The position numbers and the translations under genes are program-made. The notes under the pieces are model-generated. The model saw nothing but the letters and a program-made list of their open reading frames with translations. It ran no database searches and was not told where the DNA came from. From an uncultured Selenomonadales bacterium (GTDB lineage Bacteria; Bacillota; Negativicutes; Acidaminococcales; Acidaminococcaceae), in contig OMWZ01000014.1 of NCBI GenBank assembly GCA_900314855.1, positions 1-50,424 of the forward strand: DNA of 50,424 nucleotides. The letters are read 5' to 3'. Below, piece after piece: positions 1 to 10,328 of the stretch; the stretch's first letter is position 1, and the number at the start of each line of letters is the position of its first letter.

Positions 1-1
1 G

Positions 2-40
2 TTGCCCGACGAAGGCAAATCCGCCGCAAAAGGCGATTAA
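2..40 (+). CDS. 3' tail of an upstream coding region (partial)
   Basis: Frame 2 reads LPDEGKSAAKGD and then stops with TAA at 38-40, 17 nt before the next start codon. This could be the last 12 codons of a gene beginning outside the window. It is too short to assign a function, and an open stretch this short could occur by chance. Confidence 0.3.
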   Translation: MPDEGKSAAKGD

Positions 41-57
41 CGAATCGAGGAAATTTC

Positions 58-2076
58 ATGTTTTCTGCCTTTTTCACCGGTTCCCAGCAAGACTGGAAAC
101 TCATGGTCGTGGCACCGTTGCTCTGTGCCCTGTTTCGTTGGATTTTTATCCGTGTCTACGGGCCGAAAGAAGACTTCGCGTCCCATAAGGAAAAATGGCT
201 GGCCTGCTTCCGGTACGGATTCTGGTGGGGCATGGACTACAACGCCTATGTCTTCCTGCTCTCCTGGATCTGCGTCAGCCTGCCCGGCGCCTTTTTCCCC
301 GCGTACGGGGCTGTCGGCGATACCGTGCGGGCAGCCGCTGTCACGGTGTACGCCGTCGTCCTGTATCTGGCCTTTGCCGGGAAGATGATTTTCTACTATC
401 ATTTCTAGGACATCTATAATCCGACCATGCGGCTGGGGAAAAACGCCGACAAAAAGAATCTGGCCGATATCTTTTTCCACCAGAACCACGGCGGGCTCAT
501 CCTTCTGGGACTGATTCCCTATACGGCCCTCGTCGCCTTCGGCACCAAAGCCCTGCTGGCGACGCCTGTCCTGCCCTGCCCCACATTCAACGACAGTACC
601 TTGCGCTACGGCTTCCACGCCGCCTTTGTCATCGCCATGGTCCTGTTGTTTTATTTTTTCCGCTACGGCGGCCATCTGTCGCACCGTTGGAAACCGGAAT
701 GGGACACGGTGCCCGACGTGGTCAAGGAAGATATGTTTTTCGCCAAAGCCTGCGTCGACGATTTGATTGCCATCGAAATGGTCTTCAAGGCGCCGGTCCA
801 GACGATTTTGGGGCACAAGGACGCCGAATCCGAGGCGATTCTCCGCCCCTTTTTTCCGGTTCCGGACAACGGATCCCTGTGGGAGTCCCTGAAACGGACC
901 GCCGCGGGGCCCCGGATTCCCAGGCCGAAGCACATTTTCCTGATCGTCGGCGAGAGCTATACCCAGGCCCCCTTTGACGACGCCTTCGCGCAGCTGCATC
1001 TGGTCGACCGGGGCAAACGGTTCCGGGCCAATCCGCATACGATCCAAATCCCGAACTTCCTTCCCGCCGGCCTGGTCTCCCAGCCGGCCATTACGAGCCT
1101 CATTGCGGGCATTTTCGACGACAACCTGGAAATCAACGAGAAACGGCCTTTTTGGGATGGCCAGACCCTGACCTCGCTGCCGCGGCAACTGAAACAATTG
1201 GGCTATCGAACGGCCCTGTGGTACGGCGGCAGCCTGTCCTGGGCCAGCCTGGGTCTGTTCGCCAAGGGCATGGGCTTCGACGAAACCTACGGCGGCCCGG
1301 ACATCTGCCCTCCCCACGCCCCGTCCACCTGGCTCGGCGTCTATGACCATCTCTTCCTCGCAGCGGCGTTCCAAAAGATGTGCGACCTGGATGACGATAC
1401 GCCGGTCTTCCATCTCGTCTACACCACGTCGAACCACGGCCCGTACACCATCCCGATTCGGCAATACGGCTTCGACCCGGCACCGGTCGCGCAGGAATTG
1501 CCTGACGACATGAAGCGCCGCCAGAATCTCCTGGCTGACCTGGAAACGTACTGGTACACGGACCAGGCCCTGTCCGCCTTTGTCGAACAGGTACAGCAGC
1601 GCTTCCCCGACAGCCTAATCCTCGTCACGGGCGACCACTCCCGCAAGGTCATTCCTTTCGGAAGCACGCTGTACCCCGACAGGGAATGCAGCGTCCGGGA
1701 AAAATACTGCACGTCCTTTGCCATGTACCACCGGGACCTTTCGCCGGACCTCTTCCCCCAACTGCGCATCGGCAGCCATATGAACCTGTTGCCGACCTTG
1801 ATCGAAACCATCGCCCCCAAGGGCTTCCCGTACTACTCCCTCGCGCCATCCCTTTACGAACCCCTGTCCCACGTTGTCACGCCCTACCACTGGCTGGACG
1901 ATCAGTCCGTCGGCTACTACGCCGACAAAATCGCCCAGCCCCTCTGTCCGCGGGACGCGGCAATCCGGCGGGAGGTGGAAAAATTCCGGGCGGAAAAGGA
2001 CGCTTTCTGCGAAGTCACCGGCTGGATCGTCCGCCACGCTGACACGCATCTGAAAAAAGCGGGAAATCTCTTATGA
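58..2076 (+). pseudogene. LTA synthase-like membrane sulfatase, interrupted by an in-frame amber codon
   Basis: The gene starts at ATG 58 behind GAGGAAAT. The first 116 codons give three hydrophobic segments and end ...FYYHF at TAG 406-408. The same frame continues at once as DIYNPTMRLGKNADKKN and stays open to 2076 (the next ATG is 427). It adds two more hydrophobic segments and an extracellular sulfatase domain. Visible sulfatase motifs are VGESYT, where the Thr is the expected nucleophile of the LtaS family, YTTSNHGPY and LVTGDHS. Five membrane segments followed by a sulfatase domain is the LtaS-family layout, so the two reading frames are one gene of about 672 codons split between membrane segments 3 and 4. 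In a diderm host the family could transfer phosphoglycerol or phosphoethanolamine to an envelope glycan; the substrate cannot be read from sequence. A CAG-to-TAG change would explain the stop. Function needs amber suppression or readthrough; otherwise the gene is dead or the base is wrong. Confidence 0.8.
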
Positions 2077-2080
2077 CTTT

Positions 2081-2109
2081 TTGACTTTTGTGCCTTTTTG
2101 TTGTATGAT
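2081..2109 (+). promoter_or_regulatory. Sigma-A promoter of htpG
   Basis: TTGACT (2081-2086), a 17-nt spacer and TATGAT (2104-2109) form a near-consensus housekeeping promoter. The expected start of transcription is about 2116, just upstream of the CIRCE operator. Confidence 0.8.
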
Positions 2110-2122
2110 GAGGAAGACGGGA

Positions 2123-2149
2123 TTGGCACTCTCCAATCGTGAGTGCCAA
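2123..2149 (+). promoter_or_regulatory. CIRCE operator (HrcA binding site)
   Basis: A perfect inverted repeat TTGGCACTC (2123-2131), N9, GAGTGCCAA (2141-2149) matches the CIRCE element recognised by the heat-shock repressor HrcA. It begins a few bases after the predicted transcription start, so bound HrcA should block initiation. The classical targets are groESL and dnaK; here the only gene downstream is htpG. Confidence 0.93.
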
Positions 2150-2277
2150 TCCTGCACCGATTCCCCCGACGCGCGCTGCCGCGCCACCCACCGTTCCCGA
2201 CGGGACCGGGACGGGCACGGAACACACCAGCAGCCGACAGGGAACCAATACAGGCATAAGGAAGGAGTTCCACCATA

Positions 2278-4323
<2,046 letters not shown>

Positions 4324-4369
4324 GGACGGCTTGCGGCGGGCTCGGCCCGACAAGTCCATAAAAACATAC

Positions 4370-4414
4370 ATCCCCGGTCGACACAGGATATCCTGCGCCG
4401 GCCGGGGATCTTTT
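4370..4414 (+). terminator. Intrinsic terminator of htpG
   Basis: The stem ATCCCCGG (4370-4377) pairs with CCGGGGAT (4402-4409) and is followed by CTTTT. It lies between the convergent htpG and autotransporter genes. Confidence 0.7.
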
Positions 4415-4428
4415 AAGTTGTCCGCATC

Positions 4429-7000
4429 TTAGAAGGTAAAACGCACGCCGCCTTCCACGCGGTATTTTTCTTTCACATCGGCGCCGAAATTCTTTTCCGC
4501 GTCGGCGTAGAAGGAATATCGGCCGCCAAAGTGGAGGTTCGCCCCGATGCCCACGGTATACCAGGTATCGTGGAAGTTATGGGTATCTTCGTAAGAGACC
4601 CCATTCTGGGAGAGGGTCTGGCTTCTGTCGCCTAAAAAATCGTGCAGGACCGAGACTTTCCCATAGACCCGGTTCGGATTCTTCGTGTCTCCCGCGTATT
4701 CTTTACTAAGGACGACGCCGAGGCGGCCGACGAGGTTGTCCGTGTTATCCTGGTGGATGATCGCGCCATGTTGGGTGGTATAGTCCTCGCCGCGCAGGAA
4801 TTAGTAGGTCAGCTGGGCCTGCGGTTCCACGAACCAGCCGCTGCCCATGTCTTTCTTTCGGCCATATTCGGCACCGGTACTGAAGGCCCAGTTGTCAAAG
4901 TCGCCGCGGTCGCCGTAGGTGGTCTGATAATCGGAACCGAGACGCCCGATTTTCGTGACGAGATCCAGATAATGGCCCTTGTTACCCATTTCCGTCGCGT
5001 AGAACGCCACATCCGTGAGATGCTGCTTGCCATTGCTGTATCCGGCGTAGTCGCTGCTGCCCCAGGTATGTTCCACGGCGCCGCCGTAGTACCAGTCGCG
5101 TTTGTCGCCGGCGTCTTTTTGATCATAGCCCACCTGGATGGTTCGGAGATTCGTGCGGAAAGGATCCTTCCCATCCCCGGCCAGCTTCTTGTTCACAAAC
5201 CGTGCCCAAAGTCCCTGCCCTTCCCGGTTGTAACGGAGCTCGCCCAAGCGTTGGAGCAGCGTGTCCGAAGCGCGCCAGGCGGCAACGGCCGCGTGGTGGG
5301 CGGAGCCGGGGGTGAAGGCGTTGGGGTTCGGCGTTTTGCCGTCCCCGACCGGCGTAAGGAACCAGTCTTCGTAGCCCCTTTGGGCGGCATCCGCTTCTTT
5401 TTGCACCGAAAGGCTGTTGTCGAAGAGGCTGTTTTTTGTTCTGGAAAAGGACTATCTGGTCCACCGTGAAGGCGGCGGCGCCGTCCTTGACCTGGGCGAA
5501 ATACAGTTTGTCGCCCGCCGTCATGGCATCGACAGACGCGATGGCCGTAGGCTGGACGGTGAAGGTGCTCCCCGAACCGCCGTGGGCATAGAGGAAATCG
5601 CTGTCCGCCGCGTTTTCATAGGTGGCCACGTTATTGTCATGGTAGGCCAGGTCCAGCTCAAAGCGGCCCGGGGCGCCACCTGCGTCCAGGGTCCCCACGT
5701 CTAGGCGGTGGGCACTGCCGGCAAGGGAAGCGGTGGCGCCGGAAGAAAGGTCCAGGGACGAGACGTTGCTGTTTTCCGTCACGTTCCAGCGGGATCCGTT
5801 CGAGAGCGTGACCGCCGTCATAGCATCGTCTTTCGTTTCGGCCTTGCCTGTCCAAAGGCCGTGATGGGTGACGGAAACATCGACGCGGCTCGTGCCGGCG
5901 ACGCGGAGATTCCCCGTGAACGAGGCGTCCTCGCCGGAGAAGGCGGCCGTGACCAGGGAGCCCCTGGCAGCGCTGATATCGCCCTGCATCCGGGCACCCG
6001 CGCCGTTGAAGCCCGCCAGGATCTTGCCGGTTCCGCCGGACGCCGTCATGTCTCCCTGGAGGAAGGAGTGGTCTCCGGCGAAATCAAGATCGGCCGTCCC
6101 GTTGGTTGCCGCGACCTTTCCCGTGATTTCCAAGACCCCTTGGGACTGCTTGTTGATGGCAATGAGGCCTTTGCCTCCCGCCGTCGCCTGCGCGCTCACG
6201 GCAGTGCCACTTGCGTTTTCATTGGTAAGGATGGTTTTCTCCCGGCCGTTGATCTCGATCTGGCCGCCGGTAAACGCATAGTGCGCTTTCGTTTGCACGA
6301 TGGCGTAATACCCCTTGGCATGGAGATAAATGGTATCGGCCGTCAGGGTCGTTTTGGTCGAACCTGCCGTGTCGCTGTTGTCGGCGACGACCGCCCTTCC
6401 CCCCGTATTGGTCATCTCTATTTCGCTGTTTTCGCCGCCCGTAATCGTCAAAAAGTTATTCGTGCCATTGTTCATAATGGCGTATCCCGCGCTTCCACTG
6501 AAGAAGGAGGGCTTTCCCGTCGATACCAGTTCCAGCCTCCGGAATCCGGAAATCTCCACGCGATGATCGTTGGATTCCGTATAGATAGCGTCATCATTGG
6601 CCCGAATCGTAATGGTTTCCGTCGCAGTGATTTTGCCGTCATGGCCGGTACCACTATAGATGATGCCATTGTCGTTTAATTGATTTCCCTTTTGGGTCGC
6701 AAGGACCGTGATATTTTTCGCGGTGATTTCGGGCGTGTTGTAGATGGCGGAAACGCCGCTTCCCCGAGAGATGCCCCCTTCTTTTCCTTCATTGGTCCAA
6801 TCCAGGGTCAAATTGCTGTCCCGATGGGAAAAGCGGGCCAGGTCGCGGCTGCCTGGGTCGCTGTACGCGGGAGTCAGACCATTGATGGACGTATGACTGT
6901 CAAAGAAAAAGTCTTCCGCCCTCGCGGATGGCGCGAAAACGGGCGCTGTCAGCGCCAACGTGACCAGTAATGCCGTGGTGTTGAATGATTTTTTCCTCAA
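4429..7000 (-). pseudogene. Type V autotransporter, frameshifted and nonsense-mutated
   Basis: The probable start is TTG at 7000 behind GGGGGAAGAGGAAA. The protein opens with the signal peptide LRKKSFNTTALLVTLALTAP...SARA, followed by a Thr/Gly/Asn-rich beta-helical passenger. That frame is lost at a run of six A on the coding strand (plus-strand T run 5432-5437). Removing one A restores NKNSLFDNSLSVQKEADAAQ and opens the next frame. The second frame carries a beta-barrel translocator (SGWFVEPQAQLTY) and meets TAA at 4801-4803. The same frame then continues as FLRGEDYTTQHGAI ... DNLVGRLG ... YRVEGGVRFTF and stops at 4429. The terminal Phe is the usual outer-membrane beta-signal. So there are two separate lesions, one +1 frameshift and one nonsense codon. 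The product would be surface exposed, possibly an adhesin, but the passenger's specificity is unknown. Confidence 0.85.
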
Positions 7001-7115
7001 TTTCCTCTTCCCCCTTGTGGATATGCCGAGCGGCGCAATCCATCCGGACTGTCTCCCGGTTCCCATGGATTGCCCTGACACGCGGAATAGTTCTGAATAT
7101 TTCGCACACTTATGC

Positions 7116-7145
7116 ATTATAGCGCAATTATGGCTATTAATTCAA
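7116..7145 (-). promoter_or_regulatory. Promoter of the autotransporter gene
   Basis: On the minus strand, TTGAAT (7145-7140), an 18-nt spacer and TATAAT (7121-7116) form a good sigma-A promoter. The predicted start is near 7109, about 110 nt before the TTG start codon. ATG 7117 lies inside the promoter and so cannot be the start. Confidence 0.7.
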
Positions 7146-7193
7146 TAGTTTTTTGTTAGTAATTATTTCTTCTTCCTTGGGAGGTCCCGCCAT

Positions 7194-7223
7194 AAAAAAA
7201 ACGGGGCCCCTGTTGGAGTCCCG
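7194..7223 (-). terminator. Terminator downstream of tRNA-Ala
   Basis: On the minus strand CGGGACTCC (7223-7215), a 4-nt loop and GGGGCCCCG (7210-7202) form a stem with one mismatch and one G-U pair, followed by eight T residues. Confidence 0.75.
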
Positions 7224-7233
7224 TCGATAGACG

Positions 7234-7309
7234 TGGTGGAGATGAAGAGGATCGAACTCTCGACCTTACGGATGCGAACCGTACGCTCTCCCAGCTGAGC
7301 TACATCCCC
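7234..7309 (-). tRNA. tRNA-Ala(CGC)
   Basis: The 76-nt minus-strand sequence folds as a complete tRNA: acceptor GGGGATG with CATCTCC, D arm GCTC/GAGC, anticodon stem TACGG/CCGTA with loop TTCGCAT, T stem GAGAG/CTCTT with loop TTCGATC, discriminator A and an encoded CCA end. The anticodon CGC reads the GCG alanine codon. The acceptor carries the G3-U70 wobble pair that is the alanine identity element, which supports the assignment independently. Confidence 0.95.
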
Positions 7310-7494
7310 ACAAAGGCAACCGCCGCAAGCCCGGCTGTCGCTTGTTCTATTGTACGCTTTTATCGATATTTTTGCAAGAGGAAGTTTTCCCGCGAACCCG
7401 CGGATTTTTTCGCAGGATTTCGGGAATGTGGAGTCCGCCCCGCGGGAAACGGGCAGACCCTGCCTGTATGGGCCTGCCTGTGCCGGCCCTGCCG

Positions 7495-8307
7495 TCACCG
7501 GAACCACAGGGCCAGCAGGCCGTAGAGGACGGGCTGGTGAAGCAGGTACAGGAGCAGGCTGTGCCGGCCTGCCCAGGCGAAGGGCTCCAGGGAGCGGCGG
7601 AACCAGGGCGGCAGGACCGGCAGGGTGCGGCAGGCGTAATAGCCTCCCCAGAACAGGAACAGCCACGGCAGGAGGGAATAGTAGTCCGCCATGGGCAGGT
7701 TGGCCTGCTGGAACCCGAAAAAGGTTCCCGGCAGGCCGTAACGGTACCAACCGCCGGGCAGGTCCGCCAGGCGGATGCCTTCGAACCCGAGGCGCTCGAA
7801 GTTGAGATCCCGCAGGAGCAAAAAGAGCAGGAGCGACCCGGCGAGGCCGGCCCTGGCGGGCACGCGGCGCAGGAGTCCTTCCAGGGCCAGCGTCGCCAGG
7901 ACAGCCGTCCCGAGAAAGGTCAGGATGCCAAAGTAGATGGGCCGGTCCGGCAGCGCGAAGAAGGAAATGGCCGTGACGACGAGGCCCGCGCCGAGCAGGA
8001 CCAGGGCCCGGTCGGCCCGGCGGCTGCGGGCATGGGGCAGGGGCGCGGCGGGGACGGCCGCACCGGCAGGCGCCGCCGCGCTTGCCGCGCCGTAACTCCG
8101 TTCCGCCAGGGCGGCGCAAAACCCGCTCAAAAGGATAAAAGCCCAACAGGTGGCCTGCTGCCACACGTAGCCCGGCATCCCTGTAAACCAGGGCAGGCTG
8201 CCATGATAGACGTAGACCAGGTCCCACGCCAGATGATACGCCGCCATGCTGGTCAGGGCCAGGCCCCGCACGGTATCCAGCAGGCCGCAGCGTTGCTGTC
8301 GCGCCAT
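7495..8307 (-). CDS. DUF1624 / heparan-alpha-glucosaminide N-acetyltransferase-like membrane protein
   Basis: This multi-pass membrane protein of about 270 residues opens with LLDTVRGLALTSMAAYHLAWDL, the N-terminal signature of the DUF1624 (HGSNAT-like acyltransferase) family. In that family the conserved Asp-Arg and His lie in the first membrane helix. Several hydrophobic helices follow, with a Pro/Ala-rich loop in between. The start is placed at ATG 8307 because GGGGGACGG lies just upstream; an earlier ATG at 8331 would place that ribosome site inside the gene. The gene stands alone, divergent from the alcohol dehydrogenase. A role in acylating envelope sugars is a family-level guess. Confidence 0.8.
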   Translation of the reverse strand: MARQQRCGLLDTVRGLALTSMAAYHLAWDLVYVYHGSLPWFTGMPGYVWQQATCWAFILLSGFCAALAERSYGAASAAAPAGAAVPAAPLPHARSRRADRALVLLGAGLVVTAISFFALPDRPIYFGILTFLGTAVLATLALEGLLRRVPARAGLAGSLLLFLLLRDLNFERLGFEGIRLADLPGGWYRYGLPGTFFGFQQANLPMADYYSLLPWLFLFWGGYYACRTLPVLPPWFRRSLEPFAWAGRHSLLLYLLHQPVLYGLLALWFR

Positions 8308-8389
8308 ATTCCGTCCCCCTTTCCGGTACATCTTACTCCCCCGGGGACCCCTTTGGCAAGGGGGCAGGCTATGGGTTCCGCGGCAGATG

Positions 8390-8398
8390 TGTTATAAT
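8390..8398 (+). promoter_or_regulatory. Extended -10 promoter of the alcohol dehydrogenase gene
   Basis: TGTTATAAT (8390-8398) is an extended -10 element with no clear -35 at the right distance. Transcription from about 8405 supports the ATG at 8427 rather than the one at 8397, which overlaps the -10 box. Confidence 0.55.
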
Positions 8399-8426
8399 GG
8401 GGAAAAGAGGAAAAGGGGTGCTTTGC

Positions 8427-9608
8427 ATGCAAAATTTCACGTATTACACGCCGACGAAGGTCGTCTTCGGGAAAGAGACGGTAACACAGCTGCCGGCCTT
8501 GCTGCGGGAGTTCGGCGCCCGCAAGGTCCTGATCCATTATGGGCAGGGCAGCGTGGTCCGCAGCGGATTGCTGGCGCGCGTCCGGAGCCTGCTTGACGAG
8601 GCGGGCCTCGCGCACGCGGAACTGGGCGGCGTCGTGCCGAACCCGCGCTTATCCCTGGTGTACGAAGGCATTGCCCTGGCGAAGCGCGAAGGCGTGGACT
8701 TGATCCTGGCCGTCGGCGGCGGCAGTGTCATCGACTCGGCCAAGGCCATCGGGTACGGCGTCGTTAACGAAGGGGATGTATGGGATTTTTACGCCCACAC
8801 CCGCGAGGCGAAAGGGTGCCTGCCCGTGGCGGCGGTGCTGACGTTGTCGGCGACGGGGAGCGAGATGTCGAACTCGTCAGTCCTCACGAAGGAAGACGGG
8901 TGGCTGAAACGGGGCTATAACGCGGACTGGTGCCGGCCCAAGTTCGCCATCCTGGACCCGACATACACGGAAACGCTGCCGGCCTATCAGACGGCCTGCG
9001 GCTGTACGGACATCCTGATGCACACCCTGGAACGGTACTTTGCCAAGGACGGCAGCATGGCCTTGACCGACGCCATTGCCGAAGGGCTGCTGCGCACAGT
9101 CATGGCCAACGCCCGCGTCCTGCAACAGGATCCGAAAAACTACGACGCCCGGGCGGAGATCATGTGGGCGGGCAGCCTGTCCCACAATGGCCTGACGGGG
9201 TGCGGCAGCGACGGCGGAGACTGGGTCTGCCACCGCATGGAGCACGAAATGGGCGGCTTGTGGGATGTAGCCCACGGCGCCGGGCTGGCAGCCATCTGGG
9301 GCAGCTGGGCCCGCTTCACGTACCGGGAAAACCTGGACCGGTTCTACCGCTTCGCCACGCAGGTCATGGGAATCGCGCCGAACCCGGCGTCCCGCGCTGC
9401 CGTGGCCCTCGAGGGCATTGAGGCCCTGGAACACTTTTTCCGGGAAATCGGGATGCCCACGTCCTTCCACGACCTGAACCTCGCCCCCACGGACGAGGAA
9501 CTGTCCCTGCTGGCCAAAAAGTACGCCCTTGCGGTCGGCGGCGCTGCCGGATCGGCCGTCAAAATCGGCGAGACGGAAGCCCGGGCCATTTACCGCATGG
9601 CATTGTAA
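8427..9608 (+). CDS. Iron-containing (group III) alcohol dehydrogenase
   Basis: This NAD(P)H-dependent dehydrogenase of about 393 residues belongs to the butanol dehydrogenase/YqhD-type family. It should interconvert aldehydes and alcohols in the cytoplasm. The nucleotide-binding motif LILAVGGGSVIDSAKAIGYG is intact. The metal-ligand region shows TDILMHTLERYF, then CHRMEHEMGG and DVAHGAGLA, with the family's Asp and three His residues. Start ATG 8427 follows AAAAGGGG. The gene stands alone between an extended -10 promoter and a strong terminator. The substrate cannot be told from sequence. Confidence 0.92.
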   Translation: MQNFTYYTPTKVVFGKETVTQLPALLREFGARKVLIHYGQGSVVRSGLLARVRSLLDEAGLAHAELGGVVPNPRLSLVYEGIALAKREGVDLILAVGGGSVIDSAKAIGYGVVNEGDVWDFYAHTREAKGCLPVAAVLTLSATGSEMSNSSVLTKEDGWLKRGYNADWCRPKFAILDPTYTETLPAYQTACGCTDILMHTLERYFAKDGSMALTDAIAEGLLRTVMANARVLQQDPKNYDARAEIMWAGSLSHNGLTGCGSDGGDWVCHRMEHEMGGLWDVAHGAGLAAIWGSWARFTYRENLDRFYRFATQVMGIAPNPASRAAVALEGIEALEHFFREIGMPTSFHDLNLAPTDEELSLLAKKYALAVGGAAGSAVKIGETEARAIYRMAL

Positions 9609-9641
9609 CCTGTGGCATGGAACCCGGCGCGCGAAAATACG

Positions 9642-9692
9642 AAGGGGCTGTGAAAAAATGACTTCTCATTTTTTCACAGCCCCTTTTTTTAT
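9642..9692 (+). terminator. Strong intrinsic terminator after the alcohol dehydrogenase gene
   Basis: AAGGGGCTGTGAAAAAATG (9642-9660) pairs perfectly with CATTTTTTCACAGCCCCTT, followed by further T residues. The left arm recurs at 16841-16858. Confidence 0.9.
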
Positions 9693-9695
9693 CGA

Positions 9696-9868
9696 TTCTT
9701 CCCTAAAAGTTTCGACGATCCCTGTGCGGCCGAACAGCCGGAAAAGCGTCCTGTCCGGCAACCCCTAAAAACCGGAAAAGCCATTTTTAATACGTGTCGA
9801 AAAAATACGTATAAAAACGACACGTATCAAATGATCCATTTGGCGAAAAAGACAGTTCTTCCCTAAAA
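9696..9868 (+). repeat. Gene-free stretch with a 13-nt direct repeat
   Basis: TTCTTCCCTAAAA occurs at 9696-9708 and again at 9856-9868, bracketing the 48-nt repeat. Apart from these and the flanking terminator and promoter I see no gene in 9693-10328. The short minus-strand frame here encodes no recognisable protein. Confidence 0.6.
9784..9831 (-). repeat. 48-nt intergenic repeat, copy A
   Basis: Read on the minus strand it is TTTGATACGT, nine variable bases, ATACGTAT, T5, then CGACACGTATTAAAAA. It matches copy B at 42331-42378 over the same 48-nt length, differing mainly in the nine-base block. Copy A is itself symmetrical: ATACGTGTCG and CGACACGTAT flank a central ATACGTAT. It lies in a gene-free stretch about 190 nt upstream of the riboswitch promoter. 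It could be a regulator site or a small dispersed repeat. Confidence 0.75.
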
Positions 9869-10024
9869 CTTGCGGGCCGCGGGAACAAAAACTCTCCCCG
9901 CCGGGAAGGGAAATTCCCCGGATGTGTCTGCCGCGAACAGGAACAAGGGCTTGTATGTCGGAGCTCCCTTGGTTAAACAAGTGTATGCTATTAGTAATTT
10001 ATATAAATAAATCCTTTAAGCCAA

Positions 10025-10053
10025 TTGACATCCAGTTTCTTCTTTGGTAAAAT
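10025..10053 (+). promoter_or_regulatory. Consensus sigma-A promoter of the riboswitch operon
   Basis: TTGACA (10025-10030), a 17-nt spacer and TAAAAT (10048-10053). The expected transcription start near 10060 leaves the cobalamin riboswitch at the 5' end of the mRNA. Confidence 0.85.
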
Positions 10054-10081
10054 TTTTATGAAATTCACAGTAAACCGAATG

Positions 10082-10185
10082 CACCGGTGTCGTCCGACCT
10101 TGCAGGAAAGCCGGCTCACGCCGGCGCGGTCCCGCCACTGCGGCAGGGAGTGCCCACAAGATGCCCCTGGGGTCAGAATATCCTG
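10082..10185 (+). promoter_or_regulatory. Cobalamin (B12) riboswitch
   Basis: The core reads GGAAAGCCGG, CTCAC, GCCGG, then CGCGGTCCCGCCACTG, ending at 10140. This is the conserved P4/P6 block and B12 box of cobalamin riboswitches. Downstream GGGGTCAGAATAT resembles the conserved AGTCAGnAnACC 3' element. The peripheral arm between them is short. It is followed by a terminator and lies between a consensus promoter and the MATE gene, so it should switch off the MATE/ABC operon when an adenosylcobalamin-type ligand is plentiful. Confidence 0.87.
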
Positions 10186-10218
10186 GGAAGGCGTGGAAAG
10201 CGCGCAGAGCCGATTCGC

Positions 10219-10259
10219 AGCGCCTTTTTCCGTCGGGGAAAGAGGCGCTTTTCCTTTTA
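10219..10259 (+). terminator. Expression-platform terminator of the riboswitch
   Basis: AGCGCCT (10219-10225) pairs with AGGCGCT (10243-10249), extended inward by TTCC/GGAA and followed by a T-rich run. It lies after the aptamer and before the coding region, as expected of a riboswitch acting by premature termination. Confidence 0.8.
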
Positions 10260-10328
10260 TTCTCCGGACTGTATTCCCGGACCCTGGTGTGTTTGCCTTT
10301 TTTGATATCCGTTTCGGAGGTGAGACCG

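Noticed and set aside
406..408. Pyrrolysine or programmed readthrough at the amber codon
   Set aside because: No downstream insertion-element structure or Pyl genes are visible in the window and the family is not known to use pyrrolysine. A point mutation is simpler.
9765..9980. 71-codon minus-strand frame in the gap before the riboswitch
   Set aside because: It runs through the 48-nt repeat and has no ribosome site or family resemblance. The peptide similarity to a frame near 42.3 kb comes from the repeat itself.
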